In this document: positions 10,976 through 22,756 of the stretch, piece after piece | How positions within the stretch are numbered: position 1 is the stretch's first letter | Layout: each line of letters begins with the position of its first letter | Notes under the pieces: model-generated | The model's database searches: none | What the model saw: the letters and a program-made list of their open reading frames with translations, nothing else | Told to the model about the DNA's origin: nothing | Made by a program: the position numbers and the translations under genes | NCBI RefSeq assembly: GCF_905171775.1 | Contig: NC_053492.1 | Coordinates: forward strand, 62,169,370 to 62,233,369 | Direction of reading: 5' to 3' | Length of the DNA stretch: 64,000 bases | Source: Rana temporaria | Taxonomy: Eukaryota > Chordata > Amphibia > Anura > Ranidae

Positions 10976-11317
10976 TGGGGACACATTTAAAAAAAGTATC
11001 GGTATCGGCGAGTACATAAAAAATGTATCGGTACTTGTACTCAGTCCTAAAAAAGTGGTATCGGGACAACCCTAGTCTGTATGCAATTCCGACAGCAAAA
11101 AAAAAAAAAGCATGCTTGGAAACAATTCAACGCATGCTCGGAAGCATTGAACTGCTTTTTCAACGTACTGTTGTACGTCACCAAGTTCTTGACAGTCGAA
11201 AGTTCAGAGAACTTCTGTGTGACCGTGTGTATGCAAGCCAAGCTTGAGCAGAATTCCGTTAGAAAAACCATCCAACTTTTTTCTGACAGAAATTCGGCTT
11301 GTGTGTACAGGGCATTA

Positions 11318-11450
11318 GGGTTCTGTTTAGATCAGCGTTTTAAATTTTTTTTTTTTAGTCAAGGCACCCTTTAGAACTGTGCACAATCCTGGGGCACACC
11401 AATCTGAGTTCTCGTTCACACTAGGTGCTTATTTGTGTGTTCCTGCATGT
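11318..11450. other. Spacer with T run
   Basis: A short spacer with a T run at about 11345-11356. Nothing else recognised. Confidence 0.4.
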
Positions 11451-12720
11451 TACATAGTTGTTAAGATTGAATAAAAACACTAGCCCATCCAGTTCAACGT
11501 GTGTGTGTGTGCGCGCATGCGTGTTCATGTTGATATCCCTGTATAGTGTGTTTACTAGGATGCACATCTTGATAGAAAACTATAAATACTTCCTGCTGGT
11601 ACCACCAATTGTGGAAGAGAGTTTCACATCCTTATTGCCCTGACAGGTTAAGATTAAATTTCATTGATTGGCCCCATGTCTTATACTCCCCGAGACTGAA
11701 TAGTTTTCTTCCTACGTTGGGATCACAATTGAAATTGTTTGCTATTGCTAGGGTTGTCCCGATACCACTTTTTTAGGACTGAGTAAAAGTACCGATACTT
11801 TTTTTTATGTACTCGCCGATACCGAATACCGATACTTTTTTTTAAATGTGTCCCCAAATGCAGCCATGCCCCCCCAACATATGCAGCCATGCCCCCCCAA
11901 CATATGCAGCCATGCCCCCCCAACATATGCAGCCATGCCCCCCCAACATATGCAGCCATGCCCCCCCAACATATGCAGCCATGCCCCCCTCTAGTATTCT
12001 ATTTTGGCATCGGGGGTATTTGCGGGAGTACGACGGCTAATACCAGTATCGGGACCGATACCGAGTATCGGTATCGGGACAACGCTAGCTATTGCTATCA
12101 TATTTCCTCGTAAATGTCTCTTCTCCAGGGAGAATAAGTTTAGTGCTTGAAGTCGTTCCTCGTAAACGAGGTCCTCTTGTCCCCTTATTCATTTAGTTAC
12201 CCTTCTCTGGATTCTCTCCAGTTCCCACACCTCCCTCCTGAGGATTATTGAGCAGAACTAGACGGAATACTCCATATGCGGCTGAACCAGAGTTTTATGA
12301 AGTGGCAGGATTATGGTTTTATCTCTGGAGTAAATCACCTTTTTAATGCATGCTAATAGTCTGCTGACTTTCCTTGCTGCGGCTTGACATTGCAAGCTAT
12401 TGCGCAGTCTGTCTTCTACTAGGACTCCAGCTCTTTCTCCACCCTGGATTCTCCCAGAGGTTCTCCCCCTACATTTTTCAACATTAAACCTCAGTTCCCA
12501 TGTAGTTGCCCACCTTTATTTTTATTCAGGTCTTCTTGTAAAATTTCCATATCCTGCTGTGAAGTTATTGCCCTGCTTATTTTTGTTTTGTCAGCAAACA
12601 CTGAGAATGAGCTATTTATAGCAACCTCTATATCATTTATGAATACATTTTAAATAATTGGTCCTACTCCTAGGACAAAACCTTGGGGGACCTCACCTAC
12701 CACTACAGACTACAGTCTGA
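11451..12720. repeat. Retroelement-like interspersed repeat, interrupted by a hAT-like element
   Basis: Begins near a TACATAGTTGTTAAG...CCATCCAGTTCAACG phrase common in amphibian and reptile genomes. It runs through ACCCTTCTCTGGATTCTCTCC and GGAATACTCCATATG to CCTTGGGGGACCTCAC near 12680-12697. I recognise this text as an abundant old tetrapod interspersed repeat but cannot assign its class with confidence. A (GT)n tract lies at about 11500-11510. The hAT-like element at 11749-12087 sits inside it with an intact 8-bp duplication. Confidence 0.45.
11749..12087. mobile_element. Second hAT-like element with an internal array (short copy)
   Basis: The termini are TAGGGTTGTCCCGATACCA and GTATCGGGACAACGCTA, flanked by the 8-bp direct repeat GCTATTGC (11741-11748 and 12088-12095). 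It is the same family as 10095-11074, inverted, with the palindrome missing. The interior has five to six copies of a 23-bp unit, CATGCCCCCCCAACATATGC plus AGC. That unit is a diverged reverse complement of the array unit in the other copy. Non-coding. Confidence 0.88.
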
Positions 12721-13653
12721 GCACAAGTCATTTATCACCACCCTTTGGACACGCCCCTATAACCAGTTTTTTTAGCCTTTCCCGCTGAGATTGTGTTTTT
12801 TTTGTGAATCAGTACTGCTGGGACCTTGAAGAAGGGGGAAAATCCCAAAAGCTTGTCCTAAAAAATTGTATGTTGGTGCAAATAAAAAAAAAGGATCACG
12901 GACAGTACTCAATTGTTTATATCCAAGAACAAACCCTATGGTTCATGCCTACAGACCTCAGTTTGTAAATTAAGCCTCTATGGGGATCAAATGCTTTTGC
13001 AAAATGTATACATACACCACAAACCCTGCACCCTGAGATGTGAGTGGAACCCAGTGGAACTCCCATGCACAAAGGAGAGAGAGAGCACACATCACACCTC
13101 ATCCCAGCTTTCTCTTGCTGGTGAAGTAGAAAGCTGTGTGTATCGCCTGACATGTACTTAGCAAGGGGTGGGCTCCCTTCAGTCCACCTGACCTCCACCT
13201 ATCCATCACAATGCATGTGCTTCCATTGTGGAGTCTCTCACAAGCTAGAGATAGGACCACAGATACCAGGGTGCCGTCACAAGGCTCAGTGGCTTACGCA
13301 TGTATTTGCAAATGTGTGCAGCCTAATCCCCTGTTTTAACACATACTGTTAGATAGGTAGATTCGGTTGTCAGCGCACTGCCCGGTGAGTAAAGCTTGGA
13401 TTTTTCCTTGTCTTGTTTATACCTTAGCAACCAATGACATTATCAGTTGGTAGGACGCAGGCATTCAACCAGCATAGCAGGAGGGTAGAGCCTACAGGAG
13501 GTGTGTGGTGTACTCTCTCTCCTCTCAGTACATGGCAGTTTACACAGGGTCACAATCAAAATCGGGATGTTGCTGCGGAACCCCAGTTAAAAAACACTGG
13601 TTTACACCCTTGATATGTCACCCAAGCCCCCCCAACAGCGTTGTAAAGAATAA
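12721..13653. other. Intergenic sequence, nothing identifiable
   Basis: No credible exon, RNA gene or complete repeat. Short open frames on both strands have no recognisable content. Confidence 0.35.
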
Positions 13654-13821
13654 TTAAAGTGGATGTAAACTTACTATCAGCATTGCTAAACTACTGTCAA
13701 AGTGCTGATCTATAAGGATATACATTCCTCCTTCATGTATCCTTACCTGTCAAATAAGACTCCCCACCCACCTCTACACTCCCCTTGGCCACATATATTA
13801 TTTTCTCCTATGTATCTCTTA

Positions 13822-14334
13822 TGCCGCGTACAGACGATTAGACATTCCGACAACAAAACATGGATACGTGGATACATTTCCGACGGATGTTGGCTCAAAC
13901 TTGTCTTGCATATACACGGTCACACAAATGTTGTCGGAAATTCCGAACGTCAAGAACGCTGTGACGTACAACGGCACTAGAAAAGGGAAGTTCAATACCA
14001 GTCATGTTAGTAGAAGTTTGGTGAGAAACGATTTGCATTTTTCAGCCCGTTACAGCGTGACAAATGTGCTATCTCCATTACGAACGCTAGTTTTACCAGA
14101 CCGATCGCTTCCGTCTCATACTTGATTACGAGCATGCGTGGAATTTTGTACGTTGGAATCGTCCACACACGATCGGAATTTCCAAGAATGGATTTTGTTG
14201 TCCAGCTCTCAGATTTTGTTGTCGGAAATTCCGACAACAAATGTCCGATGGGGCCTACACACGGTTGGAATTTCCGACCAAAAGCTCCCAATCGAACATT
14301 TGTTGTCAGAAATTCCGAGCGTGTGTACGCGGCA
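13822..14334. mobile_element. MITE, TGCCGCG family, copy 3 (nested)
   Basis: The ends TGCCGCGTACAGACG and GCGTGTGTACGCGGCA are flanked by TTA (13819-13821 and 14335-14337). The interior has many inverted TTCCGACAACAAA-type words and so reads open on both strands. Non-coding. Confidence 0.8.
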
Positions 14335-14550
14335 TTACACTGAACTTCTGCTGGTCTCGTGGATTATGTCCCATGATCACTAACATCCAGTCAAAACCCA
14401 GGAAAGTCACCACATAACTTCAGCATGCCCAATCATACTAAGCTGTGGAGAAGCAAATCCTGGGAGAGCTGGAGAAGAAAGGAGGGGGGGATGGGAAGTA
14501 CACAGAATGTCTCTCTCACACTCCTGCATGAGATAAGGAAATCACCTGTA

Positions 14551-14893
14551 AAGCCCTGTACACACGACCGGGATTCCCAGGGGTAAACCGAGAACCTGCT
14601 CAATAACTTTCCCCCTGTACACACTAGAGGTTTTCTCGTCGGGAAAACTGTGGCGAGAGCTTGTGGTGTGTATGCTCCACCGCAGTGTTTCCCATAGCTA
14701 AACTGCCGGGGGAAAAAGACCACCGGGAATCGCGGCAGGAAAAAAAAAGAGAACATGCTTTTATTTTTCCTGCCAGGATTCCCGGCTGTTTTTCTGTCGG
14801 GAAAACTGCCATGGAGCATACACACGGCCAGTTTTCCCGGCCAAAAGCCATCATGGCCAATGGGAAAACTGGTCGCGTGTACGAGGCATTACT
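14551..14893. mobile_element. MITE with GCCCTGTACACACGACCG end (nested)
   Basis: The left end AGCCCTGTACACACGACCGG and right end GGTCGCGTGTACGAGGCAT are imperfect inverted repeats next to TAA/TTA. The interior is full of GGGAAAAC/GTTTTCCC words. Related to the elements at 36291, 40767 and 47385. No coding capacity. Confidence 0.7.
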
Positions 14894-15088
14894 TTCAGCA
14901 AGGGGGAGAAACCAACACCTATTTGTCTGTGTGTACGTTTTTATCTTATTGAAAAAAGATAAGGGGATTTCTCAGAGCTGAATTATATCTTTGTGCCAAA
15001 ACTGGGCACAGATGACTTGAAAACCTATACCAGGTACAAGCGTAATTAAATAAAAAAAAATAAAAAATGGGTTTACATCCACTTTTAA

Positions 15089-15968
15089 CATTTAAAAATA
15101 TAACAACATATGTATAAAAAAAAACATTTAAAAATGAAGGGCTCAATCTTTGGCCCATACAATATGAATGAAAGTTTTGTTTATGCCACTGGAGCCGCCT
15201 GTTACTCTCAGAGTGCCTGCATACAGCATTAGCCACACTGAACAACACTGATTCACACTGTACAATCCACCTATGTGAATGAGCCCCAAGACCTTATACA
15301 CACACACAGCTTTATTTATTAACTCAATATAGTAAAAAAATATCAGAGTCGAAAAAGTGGCACCGATCCCAGAGCTCAATATATATATATATACTGCACG
15401 CTAGCCGCTATTATATAAATAAATTGAATGTTAGAAGAATATGCCTAAATAAAAAATAAAAGCATTAAGAGCCCATTCACACAGGGGCAACACTGATACA
15501 CTTTATTAACATTTGTCTCTATGGGTTGAAAAACAGTAGTCAATTAATATCATACCTCACATGAAACACCATAAATTCTAAACCAGAGTGTGTAATAAAA
15601 ACATAGTGACTGGGTTCTCCATATTGGCCATGCAGACGAGCGCCAGATTTGTGCAAGTTATAGAATGTTTGTGTCCACTAATAATGATTTCAGTGTATTT
15701 TTAGTGAAGCAACTGTTTTAATATTTTTGTGGGCGGGGGAATCCTACTAGGTAGGTTGTATGATTCCCCATGATTTCAAACAGCAACCCTGAATTTAGCC
15801 TTTTGGCAGGGCCAGATTAAGAACATCATGGGCCTGGTGCTGAGGATTTTGGTGGGGCCTTTTATAAATAAATGCGTGGGAATGACATGAACGCAGCCCG
15901 GCCAAGGCAAGTGACCAGAGGCACAGAACCCAGAAGGAAGACCGGGTAAAGATGGAAGCGCCCGGGCC
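15089..15968. other. Intergenic sequence with a short (AT)n tract
   Basis: A (AT)n tract lies at about 15380-15393. A CAGGGCCAGATTAAG phrase near 15807 looks like the end of another hAT-type element but I found no partner end. No gene recognised. Confidence 0.4.
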
Positions 15969-16079
15969 CAGGGCCGGATTTCCCTCAAGGCCACCGAGGC
16001 CGGGCCTCAGGGCGGCAGTGGGTGAAGGGGCGGCACCTCTTTTGTGTCTGTCTTCTCTGTCCTCCCCCCTCCCCTCTTT

Positions 16080-16615
16080 GCGTGTCACCTAGTGACAGTG
16101 CTGCCCCATCCCCTCCTGCTGCAGGCTTTTTTATATTGTTTTATTCTTCTGTTATCACACGCTAGCCGCTGCCTAAAAGACTGTGTTGTGGCAGCGCGTT
16201 TTTTTTGTTTTATATAGGAATAACCAATATATTTGTACACTATCCGTTCTGTAATCTAATACAGTGCCCCCCGTCTCTGTGTTTCATTAAAAAATTCCTC
16301 CTTCACTGTATCTCACGGCGGCTCCTGGCGATCACGTGACAGGCTGCGTCTCATCTCCTCCTCGTGTCCCGCTGACATGTCAGCAAGGAAATCTCGGCCC
16401 CGCCCACTGCTTCTGCAAGACGTGCAGAGAGGAGACATAGCCTGTTACAAGATCGACGGGAGCCGCCGTGAGATACGGTGAAGGAGGTATATTTTTTTAT
16501 GAACTATAGAGACAGGGGGGCACTGTATTAGCATGTAGAACGGATAGTGTAAAAATATATTGGTTATTCCTGCAACAGGAGGGGGATGGGGTGGCACTGT
16601 CACTAGGTGAGACGC
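16080..16615. repeat. Imperfect palindrome of about 535 bp
   Basis: The left arm has GTCACCTAGTGACAGTGCTG, GGAATAACCAATATATT, ACTATCCGTTCT and TATCTCACGGCGGCTCC. These return in inverse order on the right as GGAGCCGCCGTGAGATA, AGAACGGATAGT, AATATATTGGTTATTCC and GCACTGTCACTAGGTGA. The centre is near 16350-16400. The arms have diverged by substitutions and small indels. Confidence 0.85.
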
Positions 16616-16749
16616 AAATAACTGAAAGTGGGTTAACAACCACTTAATCAATGTGACGGATTACTTTGCAGGGAGAAAAAAACAGCGACATCACTGCTCC
16701 GTGTACAGAGCCCCGAGTTCTTAGTAAACAGTGGGGGGGGGGGGGGGGG

Positions 16750-19568
16750 CGACACCTGAGATGTAAGGAAGCACTCCGCTGGGGACAGTGACACCTGAGA
16801 TGTAAGGAAGCACTCCGCTGGGGACAGGGACACCTGAGATGTAAGAAAGCACTCCGCTGGGGACAGGGACACCTGAGATGTAAGGAAACACTACGCTAGC
16901 TGGGGACAGTGACACCTGAGATGTAAGGAAACACTCCGCTGGGGACAGTGACACCTGAGATGTAAGGAAACACTCCGCTGGGGACATGGACACCTGAGAT
17001 GTAAGGAAGCACTCCGCTGGGGACAGTGACACCTGAGATGTAAGGAAACACTCCGCTGGGGACAGTGACACCTGAGATGTAAGGAAACACTCCGCTGGGG
17101 ACAGTGACACCTGAGATGTAAGGACACACTCCCCTGGGACAGTGGGCCATATTCTCTAAAAATATCCGCCTGCTGCGCTTAGGGCACTTACACTCCGCTG
17201 TCCCAACTTACTGGAGCAGGTGTTGTATTCCCCAAACACTTGCTCCATAAGTTGGGACAGCGGAGTGTAAGTGTCCCGGCGTAGCCTGGCGGATCTCCAA
17301 GGGGGCATCCTCTATTCAAATGAAGCGCGCCCCCGATGCGAAAGAACTGGGCATGCGCCGGGCTGCAAAAAGCCCAGTGCGCATGCTCCAGTTCTCGGCG
17401 GAAAACGTCAATGACGCCGACGTGTGCGTCATCGACGTAAAGTCGTATTCAAGAACGACTTACGTAAACGACGTACCCGACGAAAAAACACGATTGGGAC
17501 CCGACGCCATCCGTAACATGGCCTACGCGAGACTTGCGCAAACTTACCCCTCATATAGCAGGAGTAAGTTTCCGCTTACGCAAACGACGTTAGCGACGGT
17601 TACGCGACGCGAACTCGTTCGGGAATCGGCGTAGAAGGATCATTTGCATATGCAAATGACTCCTTCACGTAAATGCCATCTAGCTGCGGCCGGCGTCATT
17701 GCATTTAAGATCCGCCAGTGTAAGTGACTTACAGATGGCGGATCTTAAGTGTATCTATGCAAAAATGATTCTGAGAATCAGGAGCATAGATACACTGGCC
17801 AAAAAAGGGAGTAACGATGGAGTATCCTGAGTTACTCCATCGTAACTTCTATGAGAATATGGCCCAGTGACACCTGAGATGTAAGGAAACACTCCGCTGG
17901 GGACAGTGACTCCTGAGATGTAAGGAAGCACTCCGCTGGGGACAGTGACACCTGAGATGTAAGGAAGCACTCCGCTGGGGACAGTGACTCCTGAGATGTA
18001 AGGAAGCACTCCGCTGGGGACAGTGACTCCTGAGATGTAAGGAAGCACTCCGCTGGGGATAGTGACACCTGAGATGTAAGGAAGCACTCCGCTGGGGACA
18101 TGGACACCTGAGATGTAAGGAAACACTCCGCTGGGGACAGTGACACCTGAGATGTAAGGAAACACTCCGCTGGGGACAGTGACACCTGAGATGTAAGGAA
18201 ACACTCCGCTGGGGACAGTGACACCTGAGATGTAAGGAAGCACTCCGCTGGGGACAGTGACACCTGAGATGTAAGGAAACACTCCGCTGGGGATAGTGAC
18301 ACCTGAGATGTAAGGAAACACTCCGCTGGGGACAGTGACACCTGAGATGTAAGGAAGCACTCCGCTGGGGACATGGACACCTGAGATGCAAGGAAACACT
18401 CCGCTGGGGACAGAGACACCTGAGATGTAAGGAAACACTCCGCTGGGGACAGAGACACCTGAGATGTAAGGAAACACTCCGCTGGGGACATGGACACCTG
18501 AGATGTAAGGAAGCACTCCGCTGGGGACAGTGACACCTGAGATGTAAGGAAGCACTCCGCTGGGGACATGGACACCTGAGATGTAAGGAAACACTCCGCT
18601 GGGGACAGTGACACCTGAGATGTAAGGAAACACTCCGCTGGGGACAGTGACACCTGAGATGTAAGGAAGCACTCCGCTGGGGGCAGTGACACCTGAGATG
18701 CAAGGAAACACTCCGCTGGGGACAGTGACACCTGAGATGTAAGGAAGCACTCCGCTGGGGACAGTGACACCTGAGATGTAAGGAAGCACTCCGCTGGGGA
18801 CATGGACACCTGAGATGTAAGGAAGCACTCCGCTGGGGACATGGACACCTGAGATGTAAGGAAGCACTCCGCTGGGGACAGTTACACCTGAGATGCAAGG
18901 AAGCACTCCGCTAGCTGGGGACAGTGACACCTGAGATGTAAGGAAGCACTCCGCTGGGGACAGTGACACCTGAGATGTAAGGAAGCACTCCGCTGGGGAC
19001 AGTGACACCTGAGATGTAAGGAAGCACTCCGCTGGGGACAGTGACACCTGAGATGTAAGGAAGCACTCCGCTAGCTGGGGACAGTGACACCTGAGATGTA
19101 AGGAAGCACTCCGCTAGCTGGGGACAGTGACACCTGAGATGCAAGGAAACACTCCGCTGGGGACAGTGACACCTGAGATGCAAGGAAACACTCCGCTGGG
19201 GACAGTGACACCTGAGATGTAAGGAAGCACTCCGCTGGGGACAGGGACACCTGAGATGTAAGGAAGCACTCCGCTGGGGACAGTGACACCTGAGATGTAA
19301 GGAAACACTCCGCTGGGGACAGTGACACCTGAGATGTAAGGAAACACTCCGCTGGGGACAGGGACACCTGAGATGCAAGGAAACACTCCGCTGGGGACAG
19401 AGACACCTGAGATGTAAGGAAGCACTCCGCTGGGGACATGGACACCTGAGAGGTAAGGAAGCACTCCGCTGGTGGGGACATGGACACCTGAGATGTAAGG
19501 AAGCACTCCGCTGGGGACAGTGACACCTGAGATGTAAGGAAACACTCCGCTGGGGACAGTGACATGTA
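16750..19568. repeat. 39-bp minisatellite, roughly fifty copies, interrupted once
   Basis: The unit is GGGGACAGTGACACCTGAGA followed by TGTAAGGAAGCACTCCGCT. Variants include GTGAC/GGGAC/TGGAC, GAAGC/GAAAC and an occasional CTAGCTGG insertion. Because 39 is divisible by three and the unit lacks stops in several frames, hundreds of codons stay open (SLSPAECFLTSQV repeats on the minus strand). I do not regard that as coding. The MITE at 17144-17865 splits it. Confidence 0.93.
17144..17865. mobile_element. MITE, GGGCC family, copy 3, inserted in the 39-bp array
   Basis: The ends GGGCCATATTCTC and GAGAATATGGCCC are flanked by AGT (17141-17143 and 17866-17868). The array on both sides supplies the uninterrupted target (GGACAGTGACACC), which shows directly that AGT was duplicated. 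Interior landmarks: CATATAGCAGG, GCATGCGC and a subterminal inverted TAAGATCCGCCA segment. Confidence 0.9.
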
Positions 19569-19959
19569 AGGAGAAGAGACCCTCTGTGAGCGGCCCGCAT
19601 CTCCCCCAGGCCAGGAGCGGGGGTCTGAGACTGACGTCACCACCACCACCAGAAAAAGAAGAAGCAGCCAGCAGGGATTACACACTAGCAGGTATGATTG
19701 ATGACCATGATTGATCATCATGTTGTGCATGTGTGTGTGCCACGCCCAAGCAAAAGCAAGCAGCCAGTTAAATGTTATATTGCTAAATATGGATGCGAGC
19801 TCTCTCGCATATGGGTTAGTTCTTGCGGGCGCGCTCCCGTGATACAGTCGGCGGGTATAGCCATCGACTATCACTTGGCCCCTGTGTGTGTGGGGGGAGC
19901 GGCATTGAAGGACCCAGCCTTGGGGCGGCACAGGGAGTAAATCCGGGCCTGCCCGGGCC

Positions 19960-20233
19960 CCGTATGATTCATCACAGCGCAGCACTGGAGGGCTCAGTCT
20001 GAAAATGTAAGTGTACACTAATGTGCTAATATGCTGTGCATACTTGTACGTTGTGGCATAACCTACCCCAGGGCCTCTAAAAAGTAGTAATATCAGGAAA
20101 GTTTACTACCACTTTAATATCACAGAATCCCAGGAGCCTCTCATGGGGCCCCTACTGACCCAGTGGCCCTTGGGCAGTGCCTAAGTGCACAGTTGCCAAC
20201 ATTTAAAAAATATTTTCAGGGACACTTTTTTAT
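19960..20233. other. Spacer, no feature recognised
   Basis: Unremarkable sequence between two transposons. Nothing recognised. Confidence 0.35.
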
Positions 20234-20599
20234 TTAAAGCGGAGTTCCACCCCATTTTTCAACTTCTTATCATTCTAATTAACACTGCCTCCTTAAATAG
20301 AATTGGCATGTTTTTTTTTTTTTGTTTGAAAAACTCACGGTTTTATTCCTGCGAGTTTGTTTCCCCGTTGCGGCGGAATGGCTTCTCCGCCGCATCCAGC
20401 GCTGCTATGCCTCCTGGGAGATGCGTGTCATCAATCCCAGGAGGCTGGGCTGAACGAGCGCCGCCGTAGTTGAATCTCGGGGGGCGGGAGGGAGGGCAGT
20501 GCCGCCCATAGAGGTGGTGTCCTCTTCCTCCTCTCCAACTCCCCCCTGCTAGCACCCACCCCCCGTCCTCCCGCCTCCACCACCCGCCCGCTATCTGTC

Positions 20600-20835
20600 T
20601 CCGGTTCGCGGAGCTACAGATCATCAGGCAGACAGAGCGCATCTCTGATAGATCTGTATCTGAGAACGCCGCTCGTAGTACAGCCCCGCCTCCCTGTACA
20701 TTGAAACAGCGCGCTCTGCACTGTCTGTTACAATTCTGGTGCAGGGAGGCAGGGCTGTACTACGATCAGTGTACTCACATACAGATCTATTAGAGATGCG
20801 CTCTGTCATCCTGATGATCTGTAACTCTCCCCACT
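20600..20835. repeat. Inverted repeat of about 235 bp
   Basis: Arms contain AGATCATCAGG, GAGCGCATCTCT, GATCTGTAT and GTAGTACAGCC on the left and their inverses on the right, around a spacer at about 20698-20742. Some indels are present in the arms. Confidence 0.8.
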
Positions 20836-20879
20836 CTGCACTGGTGTCACAGAGTTAGTGGGAGAGCGGAGCTTGCCAT

Positions 20880-21125
20880 CCACTGTGCCCGTAACTGTGC
20901 CCAACGCTGCCCTCACTGTGCCCAACGCTGCCCTCACTGTGCCCGTAACTGTGCCCAACGCTGCCTCACTGTGCCCAACACTGCCTCACTGTGCCAATGC
21001 GGGGTGCCGGGGCTGATGCGGGGTGCGATGCCGGGGCCGATGCGGGGTACATGGGCCGATGCGGGGTGCCGGGGGCCAATGCGTGGTGCTGGGGCCGATG
21101 CGGGGCGCCGGGGACGATGCAGCAC
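20880..21125. repeat. Two adjacent short tandem arrays
   Basis: The first (about 20880-20998) repeats a 20-21-bp unit, CACTGTGCCCAACGCTGCC, about five times. The second (about 20998-21120) repeats GATGCGGGGTGCCGGGGCC, about 20 bp, about seven times with degeneracy. Confidence 0.75.
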
Positions 21126-21149
21126 AGTACAGGGATGGTGGGAACCCCT

Positions 21150-21283
21150 CATAATGGGCACAGCAGGAGTACAGCCACAGGAAGTCAGTGCAGGGATGGT
21201 GGGAACCCCTCATGAAGGGTTCCCACCATCCCTGTTCTGTGCTGACTTCTTGTGGCTGTACTCCTGCTGTGCTCATTATGAGT
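21150..21283. repeat. Second inverted repeat in the same element
   Basis: Arms carry GGGATGGTGGGAACCC and its inverse around a CATGA centre at about 21212. They extend to GGAGTACAGCCACA and its inverse. The left arm also contains a direct partial repeat (21131 and 21193). Confidence 0.8.
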
Positions 21284-21809
21284 GTACGAGTCCGAATTGA
21301 GTTTCGGGCACAAAATACGAAATAACGGCTAATGCGAAACGGAACTAAAGAAAATGAATTTATTAACAGTGCACATGTCTAGTATATGTATACACACCAC
21401 ATATATAACAAGAGATTATATATATATATATCTCATTTTGTTATGTAGATATATCTGCACAGGAACAAATTATTTAGTATATTTACTGGTTCCTGGAAGG
21501 AGGAGGGGAGGAGAGGTTTGCATAGATAAGGGGCGGCAACTTACTCTGACACTCCCGTTGCTATTGAAACCTGATCTGAAACCTATTACACTGCTTGTGA
21601 AATCCAGGAAGTCATACAATCTGGCTTCATGATGCCCACACTTAAGATGGCCCCAGTCAATTTATATTTTATAAAGTGTCTAAACGCTGTAACAACCTAA
21701 CAAAACGGACCTTAGTTTACAGACTAACTTTACTAGAATACATTAAGCTTGTGTATTACAGGGGTATTCATATTTAAAAAGTGAAATTGTGGCCGGAACT
21801 CCGCTTTAA

Positions 21810-22049
21810 GTGCTATATTTAGAGTAGCTGGGATCCCCGATGTTCCTCTATACATCAAAGAAGTAATCACAAAATTAAATGAGTACTAATAATGGGGCAG
21901 AACAAATATGAGATCTGAGATTTCCTTTAGTTGAACTAACAGAAGTGTTTCCATTTTAGAGCTGGCAACATTGAGGATATTCAGTATAATTTTAAAGAAC
22001 TGTTTTTGTGGGTAAGCAACATAGGGGAGGAGTATGGACGGTATATAAG
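21810..22049. other. Spacer, no feature recognised
   Basis: AT-rich spacer. Nothing recognised except the TATATAAG target duplication at its right edge. Confidence 0.4.
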
Positions 22050-22199
22050 TAGAGGTAGACCGATATATCGGTCGGCCGATATTTGGCCATTTTTAAGAAA
22101 TCGGCATCGGCCGATTATTGTAAAAAAAAAAAATCGGCCAATTTTCGGCTGCCACGCTAAACCCTGCTCCACCTCCAGCAGCACGAGAAATTAATCCTT

Positions 22200-22565
22200 C
22201 AGCCTGGTAGCCTGCACGCCGACCCCCCCCCCCCCTCTACCTCGGCAGGCTGTACTGTAGCGTAAAGCAAACTTGTCACAAGCCCGAGCAACTGCAGTAG
22301 TTGTCTGCGCGAAGAGATCACACTTGTTATGCTTCCTGCATGCTAGGACGGTGGTGGGATTACTGAACATAGGCTCTAGGCTAGCCTAGAGCCCATGTTC
22401 AGTAATCCCGCCACCGTCCCAGCATGCAGGAAGCTTTTGTGATCTCTTCAAGACAACTTGTACTGCAGCTGCTTGGGCTTGTGACGAGTTTGCTTTCTGC
22501 TACAGTACAGCCTGCCGAGGTAGAGGGGGGAGGGGGGGTGTCGGCGCGCAGGCTACCAGCGGCGT
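22200..22565. repeat. Long palindrome of about 365 bp
   Basis: The left arm has CTACCTCGGCAGGCTGTACT, GATCACACTTGTTATGCTTCC and ACTGAACATAGGCTCTAGG. The right arm returns them inverted, ending GTACAGCCTGCCGAGGTAG. The centre is the CTAGGCTAGCCTAG word at about 22376-22389. Confidence 0.88.
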
Positions 22566-22756
22566 GGCTGAAGGATTCATTTCTTGTGCTGCTGGAGACT
22601 GGGGTAATGTACAGTATTCATCTCTGGTAGGTGCCTCGGCTCTCTAGTGATTGTACATAGTACTCCAACTCACGTGGGAGCTCACAGGTGTCATCCAATG
22701 GACAGTGTGTACATGTCAGAGCACACCCCTCTCCTGTATACACACTAATTTTATAT

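Larger units (their letters stand above)
10095..11074. mobile_element. hAT-like non-autonomous element with palindrome and 27-bp array
   Basis: The termini are TAGGGTTGTCCCGATACC and its exact inverse GGTATCGGGACAACCCTA. The element is flanked by the 8-bp direct repeat GTCTGTAT (10087-10094 and 11075-11082), the hallmark of hAT insertions. Subterminal TATCGGTA words are repeated at both ends. The interior holds a 200-bp palindrome (10219-10418) and a tandem array (about 10456-10975). No transposase is present, and the long open frames in it are by-products of the array. Confidence 0.88.
9979..11314. mobile_element. MITE, TGCCGCG family, copy 2, interrupted by a hAT element
   Basis: The left end TGCCGCGTACAC lies after TTA (9976-9978). 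The right end GTGTGTACAGGGCA is followed by TTA (11315-11317). The element is split at 10087-10094/11075-11082, where a hAT-like element has been inserted with an exact 8-bp duplication. Removing that insert leaves about 350 bp, the usual size of this family. Confidence 0.75.
13654..15088. mobile_element. TTAA-type element holding two nested MITEs
   Basis: The ends are TTAA-AGTGGATGTAAAC (13654) and GTTTACATCCACT-TTTAA (ending 15088). They are inverted repeats with TTAA at each side, the target duplication of piggyBac and Kolobok elements. Two TGCCGCG/GCCCTGTACACACG-type MITEs have been inserted (13822-14334 and about 14551-14893). Without them the element is about 570 bp. No transposase. Confidence 0.7.
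15969..19951. mobile_element. hAT-like element with palindrome and large 39-bp array
   Basis: The ends CAGGGCCGGATTT and AAATCCGGGCCTG are flanked by the 8-bp direct repeat CCCGGGCC (15961-15968 and 19952-19959). This gives a 3983-bp insertion. Inside are a long inverted repeat (about 16080-16615), a 39-bp minisatellite (about 16750-19568) and a MITE (17144-17865) inserted into the array. There is no transposase. The size is due almost entirely to array growth and the nested insertion. Confidence 0.85.
20234..21809. mobile_element. TTAA-type element with palindromes and short arrays
   Basis: The ends TTAA-AGCGGAGTTCCACC and GGAACTCCGCT-TTAA are inverted repeats with a TTAA target, as in Kolobok or piggyBac elements. 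The smaller element at 26910-27406 has the same ends. The interior holds an inverted repeat (about 20600-20835), two short tandem arrays (about 20880-21120) and a second inverted repeat (about 21150-21283). No transposase. Confidence 0.75.

Noticed and set aside
10371..11075. Possible CRISPR-like or clustered repeat array at 10456-10975
   Set aside because: Units are contiguous with no unique spacers, in a vertebrate hAT-like element. It is an ordinary minisatellite.
17755..20018. Long minus-strand open frames of up to 430 codons with SLSPAECFLTSQV repeats
   Set aside because: They are the 39-bp minisatellite read in three frames at once. There is no non-repetitive protein sequence, and a transposon interrupts the array without frame consequences.
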